Below are positions 6,957 through 14,317 of a DNA stretch of 16,132 nucleotides, piece by piece. Origin of the DNA: JAHRVQ01 sp964548025 (GTDB taxonomy: Bacteria; Pseudomonadota; Gammaproteobacteria; Pseudomonadales; Azotimanducaceae); assembly GCA_964548025.1 (NCBI GenBank), contig CAZJRI010000121.1:1-16132 (forward strand), in the 5' to 3' direction. A program made the translations under genes and the position numbers. The notes under the pieces were generated by a model. That model saw nothing but the letters and a program-made list of their open reading frames with translations, was not told where the DNA came from and did not search any database. Position 1 is the stretch's first letter; each line of letters begins with the position of its first letter.

Positions 6957-9221
6957 TTACAACAAATCCAGTATGCGGCTATATTTTATTATGAATTCTC
7001 GCCTCGGTTCTCCCGGGGCGCCAAAGCCATTGTCATCCACTTCATTGTAGACGATATATAACCCCGTATCAGCCGAACTTAGCCAGGCGAAACGCAGGTT
7101 GGTTGCCAGTACATCATCCCGTTCATTGTACTGGACCAGTGCCTGTAATGACATTTTCGGCGTGAAGGAGTATGAGAGTCTTAACCTGCCCAGGCCAACT
7201 CGAAAATCACCTCCTGGCAAATCGATATCATCGTAAGCCCAGGAGAACTCAGAATTGAAGGTATCACCGATCCTGTATCGAATCGCAGGTTCAACCGCCA
7301 CCCGATGACCACCAAAAAAACCACCGACGGTTGTACTCAGACTATAACTTAAGGGGTTGCTTTCATCGGTTTCAACCGACAGGATAACCTCGTTCTCGTC
7401 GTACTTCCCTTCGGGCACAGTCACGCCACTGACTATCTCAAATGCTTGATCGACCCCTTCATGAAGAAAGTTGACCGCCGTGCCGAATTCAAATCCGTTT
7501 CTCCACTCGACTGGCATATGCAGATGCAGGAAACCCGTCTCCCAGAGACCATCAAAATTCCAGAAGCCACGATAGAGGGCATGAGGTCTCAACTCATGCA
7601 GTCCCCATAAATTATCCGGCCGTACCCGACGCAGCGCAAACATATTTACCTGCCTGTAGTCTCGCCTGGTGAGAAAGCCAACCTCAGGATTAAAGTTCTC
7701 GCCCACCTCAGTATAGGATGCCTGAGTGGACCAGGTTTCAGAGTTGTACTCATGCCCAAGCCTTAATGCGTGCTCTTTACCGGATAATCCCGGCGTATCA
7801 GTTTTTGCAATAAAACCGGAAAGCGCCGCATCCTTGCCAATGCCAAGTCTGCCGTCCAGACCAAACGTACGGTTATAGTCATCGTCATCATCCAGACCAA
7901 AACCGCCATCTCCATCGCGGTTAACGAAGATTACACCGAGCGATGACCGATTGCTGTATTCACGGCTTACTCTAGCCACTGTATAATCGTTAGCAGGCGC
8001 AATGCCGTCGAGTCCTTCGGATCGCATCTGCAGAAAACCAACGTTCGTGCTCTTGCCTATCTTCCCGGAAAGTCGAACGCCACCATCAATTGGGATCTGC
8101 TCACCATTTGGCCCGATCCCGATTCGCCGCGAGAAGAAAAGTTCTGCCTGCCTGGGTACACCAACGGCAAATTGACCGGCATTCTCCAGAAAAAACGGCC
8201 GCTGCTCTGGCAGGAACAAACTGAATCGATCAAGATTTACCTGAAACTCATCAACTTCTACCTGGGCAAAATCCGTATTATAGGTAGCGTCCAGTGTGAG
8301 ACTCGGTGTGATTGAATATTTGAGATCAAAGCCAAATTCATAATCCGTATCACTGGGCAGCCCACCACCATCAGTTCTTTTCCCCACGCCGTAAGGTGTG
8401 AGTTTCAGATTTCTTTGCTTGGGAACCTTGAGGTTCTCTATCGTGCCAGCTTCAGATATTCGAAAGAGATTATATTGCCTGTCAAGTGGCGACCAGAAAG
8501 ATGTTTCATTGTTTCTGCTGATATCACGCTGGAAATTTATCCCCCAGGTCTGTACAGCATCGGTACCGTATCGGAGTGACTTAAACGGGATAGCGAATTC
8601 TGCGCTCCAGCCAATGTCCGATACTGCAGCTTTGACCGACCAGGTAGTATCCCAATTCAGGTTGAATCCGCCGCCACCCGATCCAAACTGGCTGGTACCT
8701 TCCTTGGTTACCTGACCGTCGTATTCAACACCGGCAGCATTGGTCCCGAATACGAGTCCATTCTGGCGATCCCTGAATCCATCGAGGATGATTCGAAAAC
8801 TATCAGTCTCATCAAGGGAGGAGTCCCGTCGACTGTCAACTACGATGATCTTTTCTGGATTCTCGTCATAACAGATAACGCCTATGTACAGGGTGTCATC
8901 TGTATATCCAACGAAAACCTCCGTCTTCTGAGTCGCAGGCTGCCCCTCGTCTGGCGTTGTCTGCCAGAAACCGCTTATGGCCTGCTGATGTCTCCAGGCA
9001 GAGTCGTTGGTGATGATACCGTCGAGAACAGGGGCGGTGTAGAGTTCGAGCGCATGAGCGACTGGCGGGGATGTCGGTCTGATGACTGTGTCAGTTATGG
9101 CATTAGAATCCTCTGAGGGCTCTTCACCTACCGTGTTTATTGCCGGGAGAACGGCTGCCAGAAGTAATAATCCTTTATACAAGATCTTGCCAGCTATCAT
9201 CTTTTCTTTTAACACAACCAT
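6957..9221 (-). CDS. DUF5916-family outer-membrane protein with N-terminal CBM9-like domain
   Basis: 754 residues from the ATG at 9221; the frame stays open to a TTG at 9236, and ATG 9200 is also possible. The N-terminus has a basic segment and the hydrophobic stretch GLLLLAAVLPAINTVG, a likely Sec signal peptide. Next comes a CBM9-like beta-sandwich beginning LDGIITNDSAWR with TEVFVGYTDDTLYIGV, followed by RNGLVFGTNAAG-like and WSAEFAIPFKSLRYG segments typical of DUF5916. The remainder alternates polar and aromatic residues as in an outer-membrane beta-barrel, including FFLENAGQFAVG and FFSRRIG. The function of DUF5916 proteins is not established. The C-terminus ends ILDLL, not the usual terminal aromatic of outer-membrane barrels. 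Start choice is unclear: see the separate entry on the strong Shine-Dalgarno site followed by an in-frame stop. Confidence 0.85.
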   Translation of the reverse strand: MVVLKEKMIAGKILYKGLLLLAAVLPAINTVGEEPSEDSNAITDTVIRPTSPPVAHALELYTAPVLDGIITNDSAWRHQQAISGFWQTTPDEGQPATQKTEVFVGYTDDTLYIGVICYDENPEKIIVVDSRRDSSLDETDSFRIILDGFRDRQNGLVFGTNAAGVEYDGQVTKEGTSQFGSGGGGFNLNWDTTWSVKAAVSDIGWSAEFAIPFKSLRYGTDAVQTWGINFQRDISRNNETSFWSPLDRQYNLFRISEAGTIENLKVPKQRNLKLTPYGVGKRTDGGGLPSDTDYEFGFDLKYSITPSLTLDATYNTDFAQVEVDEFQVNLDRFSLFLPEQRPFFLENAGQFAVGVPRQAELFFSRRIGIGPNGEQIPIDGGVRLSGKIGKSTNVGFLQMRSEGLDGIAPANDYTVARVSREYSNRSSLGVIFVNRDGDGGFGLDDDDDYNRTFGLDGRLGIGKDAALSGFIAKTDTPGLSGKEHALRLGHEYNSETWSTQASYTEVGENFNPEVGFLTRRDYRQVNMFALRRVRPDNLWGLHELRPHALYRGFWNFDGLWETGFLHLHMPVEWRNGFEFGTAVNFLHEGVDQAFEIVSGVTVPEGKYDENEVILSVETDESNPLSYSLSTTVGGFFGGHRVAVEPAIRYRIGDTFNSEFSWAYDDIDLPGGDFRVGLGRLRLSYSFTPKMSLQALVQYNERDDVLATNLRFAWLSSADTGLYIVYNEVDDNGFGAPGEPRREFIIKYSRILDLL

Positions 9222-9242
9222 ACTTCTTTTCGACAAAAGTCT

Positions 9243-9268
9243 TCACAACATTGATTTGAGTCCTCCCT
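9243..9268 (-). promoter_or_regulatory. Strong Shine-Dalgarno site with a two-codon reading frame in frame with the DUF5916 gene
   Basis: On the minus strand AGGGAGGA (9268-9261) is followed after 10 bases by ATG (9251-9249), TTG and TGA (9245-9243). This ATG is in the same frame as the DUF5916 gene, whose possible starts at 9236 (TTG), 9221 and 9200 (ATG) lack a comparable ribosome site. Either a start was lost to a nonsense change at codon 3, or a minimal leader frame feeds re-initiation downstream. Confidence 0.4.
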
Positions 9269-9338
9269 CAGAGACGAGTAAAGACCGGATCGAGAACGAT
9301 AACACGAATCGGGGCGAAGATTGTAACAACACCAGAAT

Positions 9339-9366
9339 TTGAACTGCTATGCAGACGTGATAAGTT
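9339..9366 (+). promoter_or_regulatory. Possible promoter for the Tat-exported PLP enzyme
   Basis: TTGAAC (9339-9344) and TAAGTT (9361-9366) are 16 bases apart, with TGA before the -10 giving an extended -10 look. The start codon is 87 bases further on. Consensus matching only. Confidence 0.25.
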
Positions 9367-9453
9367 AGGGAGTCAGAACCAGACAAGTCAATGCGGGAAT
9401 TCAGCGACATAAATAAGCGGCAGAGCATTAGAACCAGCGTGCAGGAGCGTACT

Positions 9454-10854
9454 ATGCAAGACATTGATCGATTGATCGACACCGACCAGCGCTACGAAGA
9501 TCTGAGTTCTCTTACCAGGCGAAGCTTTCTGAATCGAACTATTGGTACGCTGGCTACGGGTGCGCTGTTATCAGGGACGTTATCCGGATCGTTCAGCCAT
9601 GCCCACGCAGCGGCTACAGACAACTCACCTCCTGAGCCGGATGATGAATCCTACTGGCGATGGGTTGCCAACCAGTTCATGTTGAGACCCGGCTTGACCT
9701 ATATGAACACAGGTACCCGAGGTCCCTCTCCCCTGAGCGTCTATCAAGCCCAGATTGAATCGATCCGACAGGCAAATGAAGACCGTCTCAGTTATGCAAA
9801 ACACGTCTACAACAGCGAATTCAAAGCCAGTGTACGACACAGCCTGGCTGATTTTGTTGGCTGCAAAGACAATGAACTCGCACTGACTAACAATACGACT
9901 GAAGGAATGGCAATCGGTACCAATGGCCCGGATCTAAAACCTGGCGATGAGATCATCTATACAAATCACGATCACTCCGGCGGCGCACAACCTGTTAACC
10001 TAAGATGTGCACGTTCCGGCACAGTGCCGGTCGTTGTCGATCTCTCAGCCCAAAAATTTCAACCGGCTGAACGTCCTGATGTCATCGTTGATGCAATCGA
10101 GGCTGCTATCACCCGTCGAACGAGGTTGATCAGTATTTGCCACGTTAACTATACAAACGGCTGTGTGATGCCCGTCAAGGAAATTTGTGAGATGGCCAGG
10201 TCAAAAGGAATTCTCACACTGGTGGATGGTGCCCACCCGCCTGGCATGATGGCGCTCGATGTTAAGGATCTCGGATGTGATATGTATGCGGGGGCATGCC
10301 ACAAGTGGATGCTGGCAGCCCAACTCACCGGATTTCTTTTCGTTCGTGAAGAGCTTCAGGACAGAATCTGGCCATCAGTTTATTCGGGTCCCGTCAACGG
10401 CAAAAACATGTATGGTGCCGAGGATGACTCAGAGAGGGGGACGACTGCCCAGCGATATGAATCCCACGGCTCAACCAACTATGCAGCAGGAATCTCGATT
10501 AATGCGGCTGTTCAGTTTCATAATAGTATTGGTCCTGCTGCTATTGAATCACGTGACCGTTACCTTGCAGATAAAGCAAGGCTGGCACTGCAGGCAATGG
10601 ATGGTGTTGAAGTATTTGTCTCTGAAGACCCGCGGCTAAGAGCCGGACTTGTCGCATTCAAGGTCCCCGGCATCGAGACCGAAGCTCTCACAGATCTGCT
10701 ATGGAATCGACACCAGATTTATATCAGGAATGTAACTCATGAAGAAATTGGCTGGGATGCCAATCGATTATCACTGCATATCATGGTAACCGAACCTCAG
10801 CTAGACAATCTGTTAGGTGCAATCGACGAAATCAGACGGGAGATCGCCACCTAA
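9454..10854 (+). CDS. Class V aminotransferase-fold PLP-dependent enzyme with Tat signal (CefD/isopenicillin-N epimerase-like)
   Basis: 466 residues from ATG 9454, chosen for AGGAG 6 bases upstream; the frame is open from an ATG at 9391 without such a site. LTRRSFLNR near residue 20, followed by a hydrophobic stretch and HAHA, is a twin-arginine export signal, so the folded, PLP-loaded enzyme should act in the periplasm. The fold-type I aminotransferase domain has TYMNTGTRGPSP near its start, NNTTEGMAIG for phosphate binding, D258 in VDGAHPPG (pyridine nitrogen) and the Schiff-base lysine K284 in AGACHKWML. The family includes cysteine desulfurases, kynureninase and isopenicillin-N epimerase; the local look is closest to the last, but the reaction is unknown. 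Its stop is one base from the stop of the convergent RidA-like gene. Confidence 0.9.
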   Translation: MQDIDRLIDTDQRYEDLSSLTRRSFLNRTIGTLATGALLSGTLSGSFSHAHAAATDNSPPEPDDESYWRWVANQFMLRPGLTYMNTGTRGPSPLSVYQAQIESIRQANEDRLSYAKHVYNSEFKASVRHSLADFVGCKDNELALTNNTTEGMAIGTNGPDLKPGDEIIYTNHDHSGGAQPVNLRCARSGTVPVVVDLSAQKFQPAERPDVIVDAIEAAITRRTRLISICHVNYTNGCVMPVKEICEMARSKGILTLVDGAHPPGMMALDVKDLGCDMYAGACHKWMLAAQLTGFLFVREELQDRIWPSVYSGPVNGKNMYGAEDDSERGTTAQRYESHGSTNYAAGISINAAVQFHNSIGPAAIESRDRYLADKARLALQAMDGVEVFVSEDPRLRAGLVAFKVPGIETEALTDLLWNRHQIYIRNVTHEEIGWDANRLSLHIMVTEPQLDNLLGAIDEIRREIAT

Positions 10855-10855
10855 C

Positions 10856-11305
10856 CTAATTCACCACAGCCCAGCATTCCATCTCGACACTTGCCCCCAA
10901 CGCCAGACCGTTGGCGCCAAAAGCCGATCTCGCTGGCTTGTCACCAGGGAAATAGGTTACATAAATCTTGTTGAATTTCGGCCACTCTCCAATATCACCC
11001 ATCATCACCGTACACTTCACTATATTGGCCAGCGAAGAATTATTTTTCTCAAGCAAGCTGATCATGTTCCTGAAAATCTGATGGGTTTCCTTCTCTATGC
11101 CACCTTCGACCAGCTTGAAATTACCCGGTGTGACACCCAGTTGGCCAGACATATAAATCATATTGCCAACCCTGACGCCATCTGAGAACGGCAGATTGAG
11201 TTTCTTTGTTTCTGGCGACACCAGATACGATACATGACTATCCGCCAGGGCAACGCTGATCGGCTGCACCAGAATGAGGATACTTAAAACTATAAGACGT
11301 TGCAT
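10856..11305 (-). CDS. RidA-family (YjgF/YER057c/UK114) protein with Sec signal peptide
   Basis: 149 residues. The first 21 (IVLSILILVQPISVALA, cleavage expected after ALA before DS) form a Sec signal peptide, so the mature protein of about 128 residues, a normal RidA length, should be periplasmic. MIYMSGQLG is the family's central strand. R126 in KPARSAFGANGL corresponds to the arginine that binds the carboxylate in RidA deaminases, and E141 in SVEMECWAV is the conserved glutamate. RidA proteins hydrolyse reactive enamines and imines made by PLP enzymes, giving a ketoacid and ammonia. Most are cytoplasmic, and here the convergent neighbour is an exported PLP enzyme. The start has AGGAG 7 bases upstream. 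Confidence 0.92.
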   Translation of the reverse strand: MQRLIVLSILILVQPISVALADSHVSYLVSPETKKLNLPFSDGVRVGNMIYMSGQLGVTPGNFKLVEGGIEKETHQIFRNMISLLEKNNSSLANIVKCTVMMGDIGEWPKFNKIYVTYFPGDKPARSAFGANGLALGASVEMECWAVVN

Positions 11306-11379
11306 GTCTGTCTCCTGATTGTTGTTATTTAATTAAGCAGAGCTAGATCTACCGGTAACCTGGTTGAAACCAGCCTCAA

Positions 11380-12120
11380 TTAACCACCGATTGAAGTTTG
11401 AAATTCTAGAAAGATTCTAGCCGTTAGATCCGGTCGCTGAAGGACAGAACCATGGCCAACATTCTCCATCACGACTAATCGTCCATCGGCAAGATTAGCC
11501 ACAAGTTCTCTACTCGGTTCAAGATTAGGGTCATGGTCACCCGTTGCAACCAGAACCGGCATTTTGAGATCAGAGACGGCGCCCGGCAAATCGTACTTTG
11601 CCGCAGCAGACATTGCCAGTTGGGCATTTGTCGGATCAGTGTGCAGATTCCAGCCCTCTGGTCTTCCAACCCTTTCAATACCGGCTGCCTCCTGTAACTT
11701 AACTGCTTTTCTGCTGCCTTCTCGCTGCGCGGCGGCATCTGCCGGGCCTGTATTCGCGTCAAACAAGGCAGCCGATATCACCCTTGATCCATTTATTGAA
11801 CAATAAGCAAGCGCAGCACGGGACCCCCAGGCCATTGCCCATATATGACAGCGATCGGCATCGAAGTGATCCAGTATAAAATTGGCATCTTTGGCATATT
11901 GCTCAAAGGTGTATTCAATATCTGGATTAGCTGCGACCGAGCTATCTCCGGCCCCACGTACATTAAAGCGGATGAACCTGAAACTTTCTGTGACGATGGG
12001 CACAACCTTGTCCCACATTCTGAGCGTACACATAGAGCCATTCCACGCCAGAATCACCGGCGCATCTGTTGGTCCGTCGATCTCAACATTGATCGTTGCG
12101 TCAGGCAAATCAAGATTCAT
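11380..12120 (-). CDS. Alpha/beta hydrolase-fold protein with Ala in place of the nucleophile Ser
   Basis: 246 residues, no signal peptide. The fold shows ILAWNGSM (oxyanion region), FRFIRFNVRGAGDSS after strand 4, and the acid and histidine of the triad in ATGDHDPN (D197) and ENVGHGSVLQRPD (H223). The nucleophile elbow, normally GxSxG, reads AMAWG: residues A95-M96-A97-W98-G99 align with G-H-S-M-G, so the serine is A97. The codon is clearly GCC at 11832-11830. The protein may be non-hydrolytic, for example a lyase, dioxygenase-like or binding protein, or it may use another residue such as S100. The start is 12 bases after the stop of the serine hydrolase gene with GGGAG between, so the two are almost certainly co-transcribed. 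Confidence 0.88.
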   Translation of the reverse strand: MNLDLPDATINVEIDGPTDAPVILAWNGSMCTLRMWDKVVPIVTESFRFIRFNVRGAGDSSVAANPDIEYTFEQYAKDANFILDHFDADRCHIWAMAWGSRAALAYCSINGSRVISAALFDANTGPADAAAQREGSRKAVKLQEAAGIERVGRPEGWNLHTDPTNAQLAMSAAAKYDLPGAVSDLKMPVLVATGDHDPNLEPSRELVANLADGRLVVMENVGHGSVLQRPDLTARIFLEFQTSIGG

Positions 12121-12132
12121 GACTGCTCCCGG

Positions 12133-14019
12133 TTAGAAATAGAATCCAAGGATATTCCAGAACCACATCAGATAGGTGAGTACAAGAACCGAAACCACCA
12201 ACAGGCTATAGTTCAACCTCTCAATTGATCGCCCCTGATCCAGCACCCATTGTCTGACCCCGATCGTGGTAACAACCACTACAAGGGGTAACAGGAAAAG
12301 CGCAACTGTGAACGTGAAATACAAAGAGGTTGGTACCCCATAGAGAAACTGATCTGTATCACCAGTGAGGCCAATAGCAAGACGTATTATAAGAAAAAGC
12401 ATGATTATGCAGGTACCCGCCGCTATCCATCTATCCAGGGATGAGATCTCACTATCGACATATCCGTTAAGTATTTTCAGGTAGGCAAACCTCAACAGAT
12501 AAACCAGCGCCACAACAGCTACAAACAGGAAGAGCAAGCCATTAACCTGCCTTGACTCATACCAGGGAATCTTCTCAAACGATCCAATGCCTCCTTCAAA
12601 GCTAAAGTGACTGACCCGGTCATTCTTATCTCTGTAAAACAACAAATAACGATTCGAGTATTTTGCCCTGAATCTGTCTTTTTGGACCGGAATCCAGCGG
12701 GAGGTGCCGGATGCGAAAGAGAGCAGGAGTTCGTTTGCTGCTTTGTTTATTTGCAGGCTGTTGATCGTTAGAGCCAGCCTTTCGAAAGTTGAGTGATTTC
12801 GCCTTGTGGATGACCAGGTTCCTGTATATTCATCTAACGACACATCCGGGTTTGGCTCAATAACTTCGGGATAATCAGCAGGGAAAAAGTAGTTGATAAA
12901 AGACCTCACAACATTTGACCGCGCGACACTGGCCGGGTCGCTGTTATAACTGACAAACAATCCGAGATTATGTTCGCTAATGATACTCATATTAGAGTGA
13001 AATTGATTAACGTCACCGCCGTGCCCAAAAACTTCAATTTCATTTTGATCACTGCGATAGAAACCGTGCAAAACAGGTTGACCTTCGGGATGTTGCCTGA
13101 ACAGAACAGACTGCATTTGTCTTGCTGTCTCAGGTTCAATGATTGAAATGCCATCCAGGTTCCCTTCATTCAGATGCAGTAGCAGCCACCTGGCCATATC
13201 TGCCGACGTTGAACTCATGACCCCGGCTGGCGTCTCCTGTTCAAACCAGTAGTCTGTGGCTTTGAATTGCCCGGCACTATAGCGATAGCCTTTTGCGTGA
13301 TCCTTGCCGTGGGCTTCAGACATGGGCTGGTAGATATTGGTTGCAGTCATCTTCAGGGGGTCAAGAATGTTCTGTTGAACATAGTCTGCCCAGGGTACCC
13401 CTGAAACTCGTTGAACAATATAACCCGCAACTGCACTGCCGTAATTTGAATACGAGATAAAGGTGCCCGGAGATCGAACCCTGGCGGGTAGATTTGCAGG
13501 CAGATAATCTGCAAGAGGTATGACCTCATTGCTGGATCTTGCGAACCCGCCTGAGCCACGATCCTCGAAACCCGGTGTATGCGTCAACAGATTTTTTAAG
13601 CGGATCGGCTCTTTGTATGTTTGAGGTATCTCAAAATCAAGATACGTCTGTATATCAGCCTCAAGATCCAGTTTACCCTGCTCTACAAGTTGCATTACCG
13701 CAGTCCATGTAAAGGTTTTACTGACAGAGGCAATTCTAAAAAGATGCTTATCCGGATCTACCGGTATTCTTTCATCAAGATCAGCAAAGCCGTATCCTTT
13801 CTTGAAGATCAACTCGCCATCCTTTACAACCACAATAGTTGCGCCAACGAGTTCATGCTCCAGTTTCTGCGTTTCGAAAGCAACATCGAAAAAAGTTTCA
13901 ACGTTCTCTTTGTTTATATCGCGGGATAGGGGTTTATCCCGAGTCGACGCCGCAGCAGACAGGTTTAAGATCAACCCTGCGATTATCGAAATGAAGATCA
14001 GTACCAGACGCCAGGTCAT
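12133..14019 (-). CDS. Membrane-anchored serine hydrolase, beta-lactamase class C / PBP-like family, with four C-terminal membrane segments
   Basis: 628 residues. The N-terminal hydrophobic stretch (about 4-24, ending SAAAS) is a signal peptide or anchor. The catalytic domain (about 40-380) has all three motifs of the class: SVSK (S98, K101), YSN (Y190, N192) and HGG (H333). LLTHTPG and FISYSNYGSAVAG are typical flanks. A beta-rich segment (about 390-485) resembles the lipocalin-like tail common in these proteins. Four predicted membrane helices follow at about 492-514, 531-551, 564-587 and 602-624. The active site should face the periplasm and act on a peptide, D-amino-acid or ester bond; antibiotic resistance is not implied. 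AGGAG lies 5-6 bases before the ATG. It is the first gene of a unit with the alpha/beta hydrolase and possibly ridA, 74 bases further on. Confidence 0.9.
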   Translation of the reverse strand: MTWRLVLIFISIIAGLILNLSAAASTRDKPLSRDINKENVETFFDVAFETQKLEHELVGATIVVVKDGELIFKKGYGFADLDERIPVDPDKHLFRIASVSKTFTWTAVMQLVEQGKLDLEADIQTYLDFEIPQTYKEPIRLKNLLTHTPGFEDRGSGGFARSSNEVIPLADYLPANLPARVRSPGTFISYSNYGSAVAGYIVQRVSGVPWADYVQQNILDPLKMTATNIYQPMSEAHGKDHAKGYRYSAGQFKATDYWFEQETPAGVMSSTSADMARWLLLHLNEGNLDGISIIEPETARQMQSVLFRQHPEGQPVLHGFYRSDQNEIEVFGHGGDVNQFHSNMSIISEHNLGLFVSYNSDPASVARSNVVRSFINYFFPADYPEVIEPNPDVSLDEYTGTWSSTRRNHSTFERLALTINSLQINKAANELLLSFASGTSRWIPVQKDRFRAKYSNRYLLFYRDKNDRVSHFSFEGGIGSFEKIPWYESRQVNGLLFLFVAVVALVYLLRFAYLKILNGYVDSEISSLDRWIAAGTCIIMLFLIIRLAIGLTGDTDQFLYGVPTSLYFTFTVALFLLPLVVVVTTIGVRQWVLDQGRSIERLNYSLLVVSVLVLTYLMWFWNILGFYF

Positions 14020-14139
14020 CGATACTCCTCTTACTCATTGGATTGTTGTTTTGCAGAGGGTATCAGAAGTGACCCCTCTAGCCCAGCACACACTTAGCGC
14101 ATAATTCAATCGCCTCGTCTCATGTACCTTCGCAACATC

Positions 14140-14169
14140 AGCCTGGATATCAGAAGCCTGGATATCAGA
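14140..14169. repeat. Perfect tandem repeat, 2 x 15 bp, in the divergent intergenic region
   Basis: The unit AGCCTGGATATCAGA occurs at 14140-14154 and again at 14155-14169 with no mismatch. Each copy contains the imperfect dyad CTGGATATCAG. The second copy also starts a hairpin, GCCTG (14156-14160) with CAGGC (14170-14174). It lies in the 298-base gene-free stretch 14020-14317 between the divergent serine hydrolase and carboxyltransferase genes. Nothing else convincing was seen in that stretch, apart from a weak AGAGGG/CCCTCT inverted pair at 14055-14079. It could be a repressor-binding site or a replication-slippage duplication. Confidence 0.7.
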
Positions 14170-14317
14170 CAGGCAACCTTGGAGATTCAATTTCAAATTC
14201 CGGGCATGGCATACACCACTTCATCAGTATACCGATTTTACCTGCAACATTTAGTGCAGCAATCATGAGGGTAGTTTATGCTGACCGCTTTCAAGATCAC
14301 CAAGTAAGGAAGATTCC

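Noticed and set aside
11360..11373. Inverted repeat CTGGT/ACCAG just after the alpha/beta hydrolase stop.
   Set aside because: Only about 5-6 bp of stem and no T-run; too weak to call a terminator.
12133..14019. Antibiotic-resistance beta-lactamase.
   Set aside because: Four C-terminal membrane helices and the extra beta-rich tail fit the broad serine hydrolase family, not AmpC enzymes; the motifs alone do not show beta-lactam hydrolysis.
14055..14079. Inverted pair AGAGGG/CCCTCT upstream of the serine hydrolase.
   Set aside because: Six-bp stem with a 13-base loop; expected by chance.
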